DNA from: Blastomussa wellsi
Lineage: Eukaryota > Cnidaria > Anthozoa > Scleractinia > Plerogyridae
DNA length: 64,000 bases
Direction: 5' to 3'
Assembly: GCA_947652115.1 (NCBI GenBank)
Contig: OX393565.1
Location: 26,828,810-26,892,809 of the forward strand
Shown here: one piece after another, positions 37,301-59,261 of the stretch
Position numbering within the stretch: position 1 is the first letter of the stretch
Layout of the letters: the number at the start of each line of letters is the position of its first letter
The notes under the pieces: model-generated
Told to the model about the DNA's origin: nothing
The model's input: the letters and a program-made list of their open reading frames with translations, nothing else
Databases searched by the model: none
Translations under genes and position numbers: made by a program

Positions 37301-40300
37301 AATTTAAAGTAGTGTGTTTTTATAAACCCAAAAATTTTAATGGATCGTTATTGGTTGTTTCTTTTTGTTTGCTTGTTGTTTAGGTGTTGGGTGCTTCTGG
37401 ACCATAAATACACCATTTATATTTTCTCGGAAGGCGTGCTAAGGACATCATCTGAGCCATATGATGCTAACAACCTTAAGAATATAACTAGTCATCTTAC
37501 AAACCACTGTATACAGGTGAACGAGTGTCCATGGTTTTAGTTTCTTTTCTCTTTCTCTCTAACAGCCAAAATTTAGAAGGTGATCAAATGCTTCAGGTAA
37601 GAAATTCGGGTCTGAAAAGAGCAAATATATTTTTGTGTGGAAATGGGGAGGGTTTTAGTACTGTCTGGTACACCCTGCACCATCAGAGGGGCTGTCAATA
37701 AGCATACAAGGGGCTGTCAATAAACATACAAGCAAGAATGTCTAAACAGTCAGTCACACATTGTACAAGTTTAGAATACCATATAGTAAAACTCCGTAAA
37801 CATAACAGTATGAAACATAGAACGGTTTGTACGGGTCAGGGTGTCACTACTTGGCTTCTATAGTATGAAGTGGCTAGAAGTGACTAGTCCATTGCAGGGT
37901 TACCCCCAGCATTAAATTCACACTACAAAAGTAAAGTGTGTTTTCAAGAAAACAAGATGGTGCCCTGGCCAGGGTGTCGTCAGGGTTCGAACCCAGACCA
38001 CCCAGTGCACTATCTACCACACCTCCTATGAAGGGTGGGGGGAGTCTTAGGGCTAATGTTATCAGACTGGAGTTAATGAGAAATTGCTCTTTTGCTCACA
38101 GGAAGAATATTCTGGACATTTTGGGCAGTATGAAGAAGGAAATGAAATGTTCTATACTGATTTTTCAAGGTTAGCTAATAATAGAATCTATTTTTGCACC
38201 AAAACCAACTGAATCGTATACGTAGCTTTGTTCATAACAAACACTGATCAGTGGTTTTGATGAGAGAGATCATTGACTACCGTTGTGGTCATAATGATCA
38301 TAATTTATTACCATATTTTATTATTTAGTAGCATAATATCAGACTTGCATTTTCAAAAACTTAGTATCTTTTTATAACAATTTTGAAAGATTTGTTAACA
38401 ATCTTTTTGGTTTTATTAAGTTTGTGGTAACTTCAGTCCACCTTATGTGTTGTTGCTCATGCTACAAGCATGTTCATTAGTGTTTTGAATCAAAGGCATA
38501 TAGGTGCAAGGGAGCAGTTTTTGTTAGTGCAATGGATTTTCAAACTTTGATTTCTCATGCTGTATAGTTTGTAAGCATTGTCATCTGTTCTTCACTGTAA
38601 ACTGTTGAACAAGAAGTGGAAAGTAAAAAAAAAAAGAAAAAAAAATAGATTTAAGCATCAGTCTTTTCCAGTTTGAAAGAAATTGATGTTATAAAATTTT
38701 TACAAGAAAACGATGCACTGATTGCATAATGTCAACCTCTGCATGATCTTCACCTATTCAATAACTACTTGCACAATAGGCCCTTTGCACGACCCAGTCA
38801 CATGGTACAAAATAACACGTCGCTGGTGAGCAAGTTATGCTATGGGACATGAAGTGGTTTTGTTTTAGATGTCCCAGTGTGTAGCTTGCTCACCAGCAGG
38901 GTGTTATTTTGTACCATGTGACTGGGTTGTGCAAAGGGCCTATTCATTTCACACATTAATGCTTCCGATAAGAAACGCTTCACTCTTATAAATCGCATTT
39001 GAAATTTTTAGGTTCCTTGAAGATACATACCAGATCTCCCTAGCAAGTGATATTTTACAGCAGATAAACTCCATTGTTAAGAAATGCCTACTTGGACTCC
39101 AAGAGGTGGGAATTCTAGTCTGGATAAATGGTGTCATGGTTTCTGCTTTCAGCTTGAGTGTCCTACAGACTACAGTAGTGAAAGTTTGTGTACAAGCCAA
39201 TTGGCCCATCAGCCTTAAGCTTAACCTGGTTTCCGTAACACAAAGTGCCTAAGGGCCTGATTACATGGACCGGGCTGGCGCGGTTAGCCAGGGTTGTTTC
39301 AGTTTACCGAGATCTCGGTACCTCTGTTAAATGCAACAAAAATCAACTTCGCGATTACATGACAACCGGGCCAGCCCGGTTAGCCGACAAAGAAACCCAT
39401 CCCGGCAAACCGGGCCAGCCCGGCTCATGTAATCAGGCCCTAAGTTGTAGTTCTACTCTACATGGATGGCGCTCTAGTCGATCACTGAGTTACCCCCAGA
39501 ATTAAATTTGCCAGTACAGTGGAATCACATTAATACAGTCACCAACAGGCCACAAATATTTGGCCGTATTAACGGGAGTAAAATTATAAAGGATTATACA
39601 GGTTGGGATTTCAGAATGTGGCTGTTGGCCATATTAACAGGGAGGCTGTATAAGCAGGGTTTGCTTATATGAAAATGTATGGGTGTTTCCTGGGACCAAA
39701 ACAATTGACTGTAATAATGTGACCATGCATAAGGTGCCCAGAGTACCTGGATGAGGATACGTGCTGTGAGAGTAAAGTGTCTTAACCAGGAACACAATGT
39801 AGTGTGCATAAACCTAGACCACTCAGACCATAGTCCAGTACACTGGCCATTAGGCCGCCAAGCCTCCCATAACCTCCTGCCCTAGTGCTCTTTTTTCACC
39901 CACAAGCAACTTGCAAGATTTTTGAAAAGTTTGATCCACTGTTAGCCTTGGAGAAAACGTTTCATTTTGCAGTTTTCACAGCTTATTTGTCAAGCTTTGC
40001 AGCAATTTGCCTGTGCTTGTAGTGTAGGTTGTGGGATCTTATATAAAGGCCTAATTGGATTAAAGAGACACAGCTGAACCTGGATAACTCAAACCTTCAT
40101 GGCGAATAAAAACGGTACGAGTTGTCGGGAGGTTTGAGTTATCGAGGATACAATTCATTACAAAAGAACCTGGAGTGAAATTGAAAAATGGTTAATTTAC
40201 CAGGCGATTAGCAGGAGATTCAAGTCATCAAGGGTTCAACTTGCCAGCAATTCACCGCTAAAGAGGACATCTGATTTTTAGTTTCTAATTTAATGCAGGA

Positions 40301-41317
40301 ACTGACAACAGAAGGTCTGGGATATCACAGTTTTCAGCTGTTTGGATTTGATTTCATTGTTGATTCACAGTTCCATGTGTGGCTTCTGGAAGTAAATGGA
40401 GCACCTGCCTGTGCAAAGTAAGATCTGGACACCAAACTGCTTTGTTTATGTCTAGGTATTAAGATAAGTCTGTATAAGCCTAGTGGCTCATCAGGCCAGA
40501 GCTTATCCCGGTTTCCTTAGCATGAAGCAAGTATTACAACTCCACCTTGGGTGGTTCGCTAGTCCATTGAAGGGTTTCCCCCAGCATTAAAAGGGTTTCC
40601 CCCAGCATTAAAATTTACCGGTACCCATTTATACACTTGGATGAAGAGAGGCTTTATGAGAGTGAAGTGTCTTTCCAAAAACAACAGTGCAATTGGACTG
40701 CCAGGACACTAACAACCTTCCTTTGTTAGTGTGTAGGGTTTTCTGGGTGGACATATCCCTGTTGTAAGTTGCCATTACAGCTGCTACAGTGTAAATGTAA
40801 GAGTTTCTGTTTCTTAAAAATGGACTGTTAACTATGAACCCCAAAATTTTGTTAATTCTCTCGCACAGAACTTAGCCAACACAAGTATTGGTGGACGTGA
40901 TTGTAATTGTCGTTTAAGCTGTAGTGGCCTGATGGCTAGTGCACTGGACTCTCGCTCGAATCCTGGCCAAGGCATTGCATTGTGTTCTTGGGCAAGATAA
41001 TTTACCCTAACAGTGCCTCTCTTCACCCAGCTGTATAAATAGGGTACTGGTGAATTTGCTGAGAAGGAGGAGAAGGAGAAATACTCGTAGTCACTTCATG
41101 CATGCTAGGGAAACCAGGATAAGCTCAGGCCTGAAGGGCCAACATGCCTTGTAAGCAGACTTTAACTTACAAGAGTTTCCCTTCTTTTAGGGCATTGTTG
41201 CCAGACCTGGCTGAAGATCTTGTTCGAAAAGCTATTGACCCGATATTTCCTGCAGATCCCAGCAATAGCTGTCAATCAGAAGACAAAATTTCAAAAGGAT
41301 TTTTTATGATAATTTAA
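34341..41317 (+). CDS. TTL: Tubulin-tyrosine ligase, nine exons, complete
   Basis: TTL restores the C-terminal tyrosine of detyrosinated alpha-tubulin using ATP. Exons: 34341-34515, 35156-35237, 35933-36141, 36797-36929, 37384-37516, 38102-38169, 39012-39105, 40299-40417, 41191-41317. All junctions are GT-AG and in phase, giving 1140 nt and 379 residues; vertebrate TTL is about 377. Hallmarks are YTLVNRD at the N terminus, [21 protein letters not shown] (ATP-grasp phosphate binding), [39 protein letters not shown] and [11 protein letters not shown] (catalytic Glu and Asn). The start was set at MYTL, as in vertebrates. An in-frame ATG at 34218 could add 41 residues with a hydrophobic stretch, but that extension is not a family feature. 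The 3' end faces SEL1L, with 302 bp between stop codons. Confidence 0.95.
34541..34690. mobile_element. MITE family C, copy 2
   Basis: It starts CATAGGCGTACGGACCGGGC and contains TTTTTTGGGCAGCAAGA, like copy 1. The right terminal repeat was not found, so it appears truncated. It lies in TTL intron 1. Confidence 0.65.
36495..36680 (-). mobile_element. LINE RT C-terminal fragment
   Basis: The minus strand encodes [13 protein letters not shown] and then [20 protein letters not shown] and [12 protein letters not shown]. This is the typical C-terminal region of CR1/L2-type and jockey-type LINE reverse transcriptases. It ends in a stop and has no RT core. It lies in TTL intron 3. Confidence 0.75.
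37570..37600 (+). other. Cryptic 31-nt exon candidate in TTL intron 5
   Basis: A pyrimidine-rich tract and acceptor (TCTCTCTAACAG) precede 31 bases that end at a GTAAGAAA donor. Inclusion would shift the frame and create a stop within six codons. The TTL family has no insertion at this point. Confidence 0.25.
37860..38025 (-). repeat. SINE family D copy (partial)
   Basis: Shared phrases are AGTCCATTGCAGGGTTACCC and CCCAGCATTAAATT. The minus-strand tRNA-like head contains GGGTTCGAACCC. It is in TTL intron 5. Confidence 0.65.
38775..38944. mobile_element. Palindromic MITE, 170 bp
   Basis: The ends AATAGGCCCTTTGCAC and GTGCAAAGGGCCTATT are perfect inverted repeats. Pairing extends with few mismatches through CAGTCACATGGTACAAAATA, and inwards through a GGTGAGCAAG-type stretch almost to the centre. 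It lies in TTL intron 6. Confidence 0.85.
39252..39441. mobile_element. MITE with AGGGCCTGATTACATG ends
   Basis: Terminal repeats AGGGCCTGATTACATG and CATGTAATCAGGCCCT enclose a GC-rich middle with repeated CCGGGCCAGCCCGG words. It is in TTL intron 7 and non-coding. Confidence 0.8.
39446..39868 (-). repeat. SINE family D copy split by another repeat
   Basis: The 3' half (39446-39523, with CGATCACTGAGTTACCCCCA) and the 5' head (from about 39725, with AGTAAAGTGTCTTAACCAGG) belong to one SINE. Between them lies the repeat with the TTTGGCCGTATTAACG core. Confidence 0.65.
39525..39722. repeat. Repeat with TTTGGCCGTATTAACG core, copy 2, inserted in a SINE
   Basis: It shares its core and the GGGACCAAAA segment with 32940-33065. 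It is younger than the SINE that it splits. Confidence 0.6.
40466..40710 (-). repeat. SINE family D copy
   Basis: Recognised by GGCTCATCAGGCCAGAGCTT, TACCGGTACCCATTTATACA and AGTGAAGTGTCTT. It has an internal 21-bp duplication of AGGGTTTCCCCCAGCATTAAA. It is in TTL intron 8. Confidence 0.7.
40918..41165 (+). repeat. SINE family D copy, full-length-like, sense
   Basis: The head GTAGTGGCCTGATGGCTAGT is tRNA-like. The body contains TTGTGTTCTTGGGCAAGATA, and the tail CCAGGATAAGCTCAGGCCTG ends near GCAGACTTT. It is in TTL intron 8, about 25 bp from the last exon. Confidence 0.75.
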
Positions 41318-41532
41318 CATTTAACATATTTTAAAGTGGCTCCATGTGATGGACAAACATCCCATCCAGGGGGAGGTAGCAATACTCTCAGTTGCTTCAA
41401 ACTACAGAAAACGAGAAACTCCTCCTGATGGGTCTCAGGCTCGTATGCAAACTTAACCGTACCTAAGAAAAAGTCTACGTTAACATGCTACAGGAAACAA
41501 GTTTAGACTTGTTACTAAGAATGTTGTTAATT

Positions 41533-41538
41533 TTTATT
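41533..41538 (-). terminator. Candidate SEL1L poly(A) signal
   Basis: TTTATT on the plus strand reads AATAAA on the minus strand, about 80 bases past the SEL1L stop codon. No AATAAA was seen in the TTL 3' region before this point. Confidence 0.4.
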
Positions 41539-41619
41539 ATTTTAAAATCAACAAATTTCCACTGTAACCATACTGGATAATCAGATGGATAAGATTACTG
41601 TACAAAATCTACAAAACAG

Positions 41620-52584
<10,965 letters not shown>

Positions 52585-52911
52585 TGTGTCTCTTTCTGTA
52601 AGCTTATTACAACTCTAACTACGGTAAAAGTTAGCCAGGCATATTCTATCTTGCAGACTTAGCGAAATTCTTGGAAAATACGTGTGTTTCAGTCATTTCG
52701 TTCCTGCATACAAGAACATTGAACCAAAGGATGCCACGTAAGGACGCCACTGCGCATGTCAGCGAAACAGCGGTGGAAGTCACGTGACGTTCAGTGGTCA
52801 TTCCCCTGGTAATCATATGACGGGCGACATCGCCGACATGGCGGAAAAAGACCGGTGCGATCCAAATTTTAGAATTTTTATTGTTTCACAAACTTCCAGA
52901 AATCTCTCAAA
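52585..52911. promoter_or_regulatory. Candidate bidirectional promoter for SEL1L and GNPTAB
   Basis: The 327 bp between the two start codons is the only space for both promoters. It contains CACGTGACG (about 52782, E-box with CRE-like end) and GACATGGCGG (about 52835, YY1-like). No TATA box is well placed for either gene. The role is inferred from geometry. Confidence 0.6.
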
Positions 52912-52915
52912 ATGA
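52838..52915 (+). CDS. Upstream ORF overlapping the GNPTAB start codon
   Basis: A 25-codon frame starts MAEKDRCDPNF and ends at a TGA at 52913-52915. That stop overlaps the GNPTAB ATG (52912-52914) as ATGA. It begins at the YY1-like ATGGCGG. It would matter only if transcription starts upstream of 52838. Confidence 0.45.
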   Translation: MAEKDRCDPNFRIFIVSQTSRNLSK

Positions 52916-55900
52916 AACGAGCATTATGCCAGACACTTTGGAAACTTCTCCAGAGGCAGACATACACATGTTTGTCTTCGCGTTACGGAATATGGCTGTG
53001 CATTGGGGGTTTGTTGCTCACATTAATTTCAGCTTTTCAGTTTGGAGAGGTTGTTGTTGAATGGAGCATGCAAAAGTATGCGGTCAGGTTTAATGCTTTC
53101 CACGACAATATTCTCGGCAATTCATATCAGAACAGGCTTTGTCTTCCGTTGCCAATTGACGTTGTCTACACATGGGTCAACGGAAGCGATCCGAAGCTGC
53201 TTGCAGATTTGGAGAAACTCAAGCTTGAAATGGAGAGAGAACAAAATAGGACCACATTGAAAGAAATAGCGAAGTTGAGAAGCGAAACAAATGCGACAGA
53301 CGAAGAAATTGCGAAAATAATTTTCCAGAGAGCTTTGGACTCCAAAAAAGAAAATAAAGTGAAAGGAGCGGTTGGGAAAACTGACGAGAAATTAGACAAT
53401 TCTCGCTGCCCATTTGAGAATTGTGTTCCAGCTTTCAGTGTTATTGTAGAAAATGGTCTCCCAGGAGATTTGGAGATATCACAAGTACGTGCGATCGATT
53501 CATCGTTCGCTAAAGCCACTAGGTATTTTAACTTGACCACGCCGGATTCAAGTAAAGAACACGTGAGTGTAATTCAATTCCCTGGCAAGAGCGAAACTAA
53601 CGAGGCGCTGAAAGTTAAGATCAGATGGCAAGATAAGAGCTTTCGAAGCAAAGAGGGTTATTTCACAAGTGATACAACCAGACCTACCGCAGTAAAGAGC
53701 GATACTGAAATAATGGTCTTGAACTTGAAAGGGGCAAATGAAGTCGAAAAGGCCAAGAAAGATTTAAAAGACCATTTTGGAGATAAACTTGTCAATGTGA
53801 TTTTTCATGCTGATAAACTGATTGGTGTAGCATATTTCTCAGATAAGGGTTCAGCATCTTCCGCTCTGAAATTAAGTTTGACCTTTAATGGAAAGTCTGT
53901 GAAGTTAGCTCCGGCCTTGTTTATTTGGGCTTCCTTCTTTGCAACTCATAGCACAGATGATGCAAAGGAGGATGCTGATATCTCAGCTAGCCGATTTGCA
54001 GACAATGAGGAGTTAAAATACTCTCTCCGTTCAGTCGAGAAACATGCACCATGGGTTAGAAATATTTATATCGTTACAAATGGCCAAATACCCTCATGGC
54101 TTAATTTAGACAATCCTCGACTTAAAATAGTTACTCATGAAGAGCTTTTCCTCAATAAAAGCCACCTTCCAACATTTAGTTCTCCAGCCATAGAGGCACA
54201 TCTTCATCGGATCCCTGGGTTGTCGCCAAAGTTTGTATACCTTAATGACGATGTCATGTTTGCTGATGATGTATGGCCTGATGACTTTTACACCCATGCT
54301 AATGGACAAAAAATATATTTAACTTGGCCTGTCCCAAACTGTAATGAGGGCTGTCCTTCATCGTGGGTAAATGACAAGTATTGTGACAAAGCTTGTAATG
54401 TTTCAGGGTGCGACTGGGATGGCGGAGATTGCATTGGTGTCAAGCGTAAGACACAGTGGAATTATCAGGGCTGGCAGAGTCAACACTCTAGTTTTCGTGT
54501 ATATTATTGTTCTCCAGGTTGCGCAGATACCTGGCTTGGGGATAGGTACTGTGATGTTACATGTAACGTTATACAGTGTGGGTTTGATGCTGGTGACTGT
54601 GGGGTTGCACAGTTTGGCGAGTTGAAACGTATTGATGTCGATGATAAAACACACACAGTTGATATACCTCGAGGTATATCAGTGTTGTATTTCAATATTT
54701 CAAAAGTGTTTGGTGAAGGGAAGGTCACTTCTGGGGAGTATTCTGAAACCCAGTGTGTCCGATCTGCTACAGTGGCCCAAAAATTCAAAGTTTTTACTCT
54801 GACTTTTCGGGTAAACTGTACTTCAACAGGTGTCAGCTTCAAGATTGAAGGATTTAGGGATAAGAATGAAACAATTAAAGCAGTCATCAAATTTAATGCA
54901 ACAATAGATACAACACCAACAGAAGAGATCAAGACAGCTACCATCATAACTGCAAAACCTAGCAAATCAACGACCTTAGAAGTTCCAGTAACACGATCCT
55001 TGAATGTATTGAAACTTCCGCGGACTGTTTATCCAATCAGAATTCAGAATGCCAAGCAATCCTTTAATTACTGGGCAGTTGCTAATGAGTCTGTCCATAG
55101 ACCAACATGGCCACCACTAACAAACCAAGAATATGACATACCTGGGATTTCAAATGACACAGTTTTACCAGAACATGTTCAAACTGCACTGGCAAATGTA
55201 GAGAATAGTTACAAGGAAGGTGACTTGACAGAGAAAGGTTATGCAAGAAAGAAGGCTAAGATTTTGCGTGACTTCCTTATGGTAGTTTCAACTGAACCAG
55301 CTCATATACCAGTTGCCATGTTAACATCGCCTTTACCTGAAACAGAAGTACATGTGACAGCTCCTGTCAAGTTGCCAAGACAGGTTAGTTGACCAAATCA
55401 TCCAGTGAATTAATTATGTTCCAATGCGCAAAGCAAAAGTGATTTCTCTACACTTCAATAGAAACTCTGTCATATACTATTGGCAATCAACAAATCTGAT
55501 TAATTCTCTCATGTTTGGAGACCCCCATACCATGTTTAGGACAGACTCACTTGAAATTATATACCCTGTTCAGGACTGAGGGGCAAAAAATCCCTACCTG
55601 ATCCAGCAGCATGTCCCCATATAGGCCATATAAGGGAGTATCCCACTTTGCAGGATAGAGCATGGTCACATGTTATCATGTTTTATAATTATTGCTGTAC
55701 ATACATGTTAAAGCTGTACTTATTTTGATTTTGTTCCTCTACGTGTATTTCTCAGCAAAAAAGAAAGGAAAAAGAAGCAGATAAGACTTCTGAGCATGTG
55801 GAGAATCACAAATCAGAATCACACTCACATCAAAGGAAGCTGTTGTCCTTAGAGATGCCAGAAATAGCATCTATTTTTGAGCAGGAAAATAGCAAGCACA

Positions 55901-57635
55901 ATGATAATTTAGAGCAAGAAGCCTCAGAAGATGACCTCTTTTTAGCTCACTGGATTGCAAATACTAAACAAAAACAATTGTCATTTAAAAATGACCAGGC
56001 AAAGAGTAACAGGCAATGGGAAAATCGCTATGGGCACTGGTCACCTCAAATACTGCAAAGGGCAACAAGTTTTCTTCCTTGGGAAAGACGCAGAACTTTT
56101 GACCAGCTTCAAAGAAATAGTGAACGGTGGAAGCATTCACAGGAATTCGTAAATTATCATACACCTGGCAGAAAATTAATGGACACTTTTGCAAATTCAC
56201 TGCTTCATGTACACAGGATTTATAACCGCAAATTTGGGTACATGGGAAGAAAAGTTCCAGCCCACATGCCTCATATGATTGATGTGAAGATTATGGAGGA
56301 GCTGCAAGCTCTTTTACCAGAAGAATTTGACAAAACATCTTCACACAAGCTTCGGAGTTCAGACGACATGCAGTTTGCATTCTCTTACAACTACTTTGTG
56401 ATTGGACAGAAGAAATGTGCAAATGTTACAGAGTTTTTTAATGAAGTGGATGCAGATCACTCAGGTTTGTATTTGTTTGATATAATTATTTCATGTTAAT
56501 TGTAACATTCATTTAGTTGTGCTTGGATCTATTCCACCTCTCATATCCTTTTAAGATTATGTCAGCCCTGTTCCATTCTCAGGAAGCCAGACATGTCATT
56601 GCTGTCAACATTTTACTCCGATTTCTGTAGCACAAAACAGCAGAGACATTGCTGAGTATTCCTCTCTGGAATCACGTGGTGCCCAAATGATTCATTGCAG
56701 CTTACCCCCAATAGTTGTGTGAGTTTGCCAGAATCCATTAATACTCCTGGATAAAGATGGGTACTGCAAGAGTACAGTGTCAGATATGTAAGCCTTGCTG
56801 ATATGTATAATGGCTCTCTCCCCAGCATGACCCTTTTTGACATCCTCCCTGACTGTTCAGATCAGTGTATCATTTCCCTGGACATTTAACTGATTTTGCA
56901 AGTTATGGCAGATGTTTTGTTTTCTTTTTAGGAATATTGTCAGATAGGGAGCTGCGCACTTTAGCAACACGGCTGTATACATTGCCATTGGACCTAAATG
57001 ACCTGAATTCCCTTGAGAAAACCCTGTTGAAGTGTGACAACAGAACCATGCCTGAAACTAATGCAACTGACCCAAATCGCCACGCAGAACTGCCACAGGT
57101 TTCATTAGAGTTCCTTCAGAGATGTGATCCTTTGTTAAAAATGTTGAATGATTCTTTCAAGGAGGTTACAAAGTACAAATTTGAAACTCTCGGAGATGAA
57201 GATGTTGCATTTCACATGATTCGCGATAATGCATCTGCTGTTCTGCAGCAATTGGATGCTATTAGAGGAAAGAAGAAAAAGTTTGTCTGCTTGAATGATA
57301 ACATAGATCACAGTAAGAAGGATGCAGAGCTTATCAAAGCCCTCCTTGTGGATTTTTACCAATCTCTGTTTCCTATTCCATCCCAATTTGAACTGCCACA
57401 AGAATACAGAAACAGATTTCTTTATGTGAGTGAACTGAATAAATTTATGAAGGAAAGAGAAGTCATGAAATTTTGGACAAATATTTTCTTGATGATTTTA
57501 GTTTTAGTTGCATTCTTTTCAATTTTCCCAGGTGTTTTATACTACTTGGTCCAACTTTTGTATCCCTTAAGAAGACTTTTTTCTCTATTTCAAAGGAACA
57601 GTTCCTCACCAACTTCGCGCCTCATGACTGTTTAG
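52912..57635 (+). CDS. GNPTAB: GlcNAc-1-phosphotransferase alpha/beta precursor, three exons, complete
   Basis: The Golgi enzyme transfers GlcNAc-1-phosphate from UDP-GlcNAc to mannose on lysosomal hydrolases, the first step of mannose-6-phosphate tagging. Exons 52912-55383, 55756-56464 and 56932-57635 join in phase to 1294 residues (human 1256). The N-terminal anchor is at about residues 26-42. Stealth regions: PIDVVYTWVNGSDP (about 81), ASRFADNEELKYSLRSVEKH (about 357), YLNDDVMFADDVW, the KVPAHMPHMID block and FVCLNDNIDHSKKDA. Two LNR/Notch repeats (about 475-507 and 533-563) contain CDWDGGDC and CGFDAGDC. A GDLTEKGYARKKA segment matches the DMAP1-binding region. An EF-hand (DADHSGILSDRELRTL) spans the second intron. 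A C-terminal membrane helix starts near 1240. The start has a few more residues than human before KLLQRQTYTC. The alpha/beta cleavage site was not located. Confidence 0.95.
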
Positions 57636-58940
57636 GATATGAAATTTTTACGCAACACACACATGGCTGCTACATCAAATAGGAATCTTACTTACATTGT
57701 AGTTGTACATGTATCTGCCATAGTTGCTGAATATAATTGATTTTGCCGTGCTCTGTGCTAAACTTTGCCAAACTTGGTGAGGGTTTTGGGGAAAGTTTTG
57801 GAAACTGGTTCAAAACTTTCAGCTGGCCAATCAAAGTACAAGAAGTGAGGCAAAGTTCACAGCTGTCAGAAAGTGAATACACATGGGCATTAACAACTCC
57901 ACTTGCAGTTCTTGAATTTTGATTGGCCATCAGAAAGTTGTCTGAAACATTTTTCCAAGTGGTGTTGGTACAGCTTGGTATTCAACAATTTTTGGCAAAT
58001 GTGAAGTCTCTGTATTTACAGATATTGTAGCAACTCACAGGATATATTCAACGCGCATGCGTTTCAAGATGGGAATCTTGCATCCAGCATGCGAGTGTGT
58101 GCAAAATAGTTTTTAATAATGTAGAGGGGTCTATCTCAGGAAATTGTTTCTAATCAGACTTAATGAAAGTAAGAAAAACCCTATATTTTACTTCTTATTG
58201 GCAAACTTCACCTTTAGTTTGCATGATGCAATTTTTGGGTCTACCAAAGAATGACTGCCAGTAGTTGCATAGTACACAAAGCATACTGGATTAAAAGAAC
58301 CATTTATTTAATAAAAGAGTAACTTTTTTGACATAACATGTGAATTGCATTTTGGGGTCTTCCACCTTGTTAAAATAAAGCATGCCAAGATCAAGACATG
58401 TGAAATACAATAGTGTTGTTCAATGGCGTTCTTTTGAATTGACATGCACTACATGTGGCTTTGTGAATCAAGAATAGCAGCCATATTAAGGTAAAAGTTC
58501 CAGACAAAAGATTAAGTTGTGCAACTTCGATTTAAAAATACTGATAAAACATCATTGGGTTGAACTTAAGTTCCTCCGTTTTGTCAGTAATAGCTTCTGT
58601 TGTTCTTGCTCCATTTCAACTTACTTTAAATTACTGTACAGAAATTGGAACAGAATAACATTTTCTGTGTCCAATTTTGTACCAGCAGCAGAATTTGTTA
58701 TTTACAGTTCTGCTTGAAATTATTTATAGCAATATCAAATAATCTGCAGATAACAAAATTCTGGTTTAAAAGCTGAATATTAGCCACATGTAATTATTTA
58801 TCCTGAATGTATTCATACTAGAAAATTTTCTTGGTGCACTAGGACAATCTTGCCTTAATTGCTCAATTAAAAAATTACCCAATGAACAATTGAAAATAAT
58901 ATTTGTGTTTTTGATGCAGCCTTTCCTGGGTGAAAATTTA
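57636..58940. other. GNPTAB 3' region, no further gene seen
   Basis: AT-rich sequence that should hold the GNPTAB 3' UTR. An AATAAA lies at 58374-58379. The small open frames here have no recognisable content. Confidence 0.5.
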
Positions 58941-58949
58941 TGTACTGAG

Positions 58950-59114
58950 CATAGGCATACAGGAACCTTCAGACTTGGGGGGCTGTGACCTCCCTGCCCA
59001 AAAAAAATTACACAATTTCTGAATGAGTTAGCATTAAAAATGTTGACAATTTTTGAAACTGGGGGAGCTACAACACCTCCCCCTCTCCCTGCAACCCCGG
59101 TTCGTACGCCTATG
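58950..59114. mobile_element. MITE family C, copy 3, complete with 8-bp TSD
   Basis: The ends CATAGGCATAC and GTACGCCTATG are inverted repeats with one mismatch. GTACTGAG flanks both sides (58942-58949 and 59115-59122). The 165-bp element shares its start with the copies at 25660 and 34541. The 8-bp duplication points to hAT transposition. Confidence 0.88.
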
Positions 59115-59261
59115 GTACTGAGGACATTTGTTTTTCTGAGTCTATTTGGTTCTTGTTCAAGAAACAGGGCTAGGGGTAAAGTGTATATGATTTTGATGCT
59201 TGTTATTAGCCAGATGAGCTCTGCACATATTGCAGACCAAGATATTTTCTAGCACCTTCAA

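Noticed and set aside
54504..54965. Minus-strand 153-residue frame in GNPTAB
   Set aside because: It is a shadow of the LNR-containing first exon of GNPTAB.
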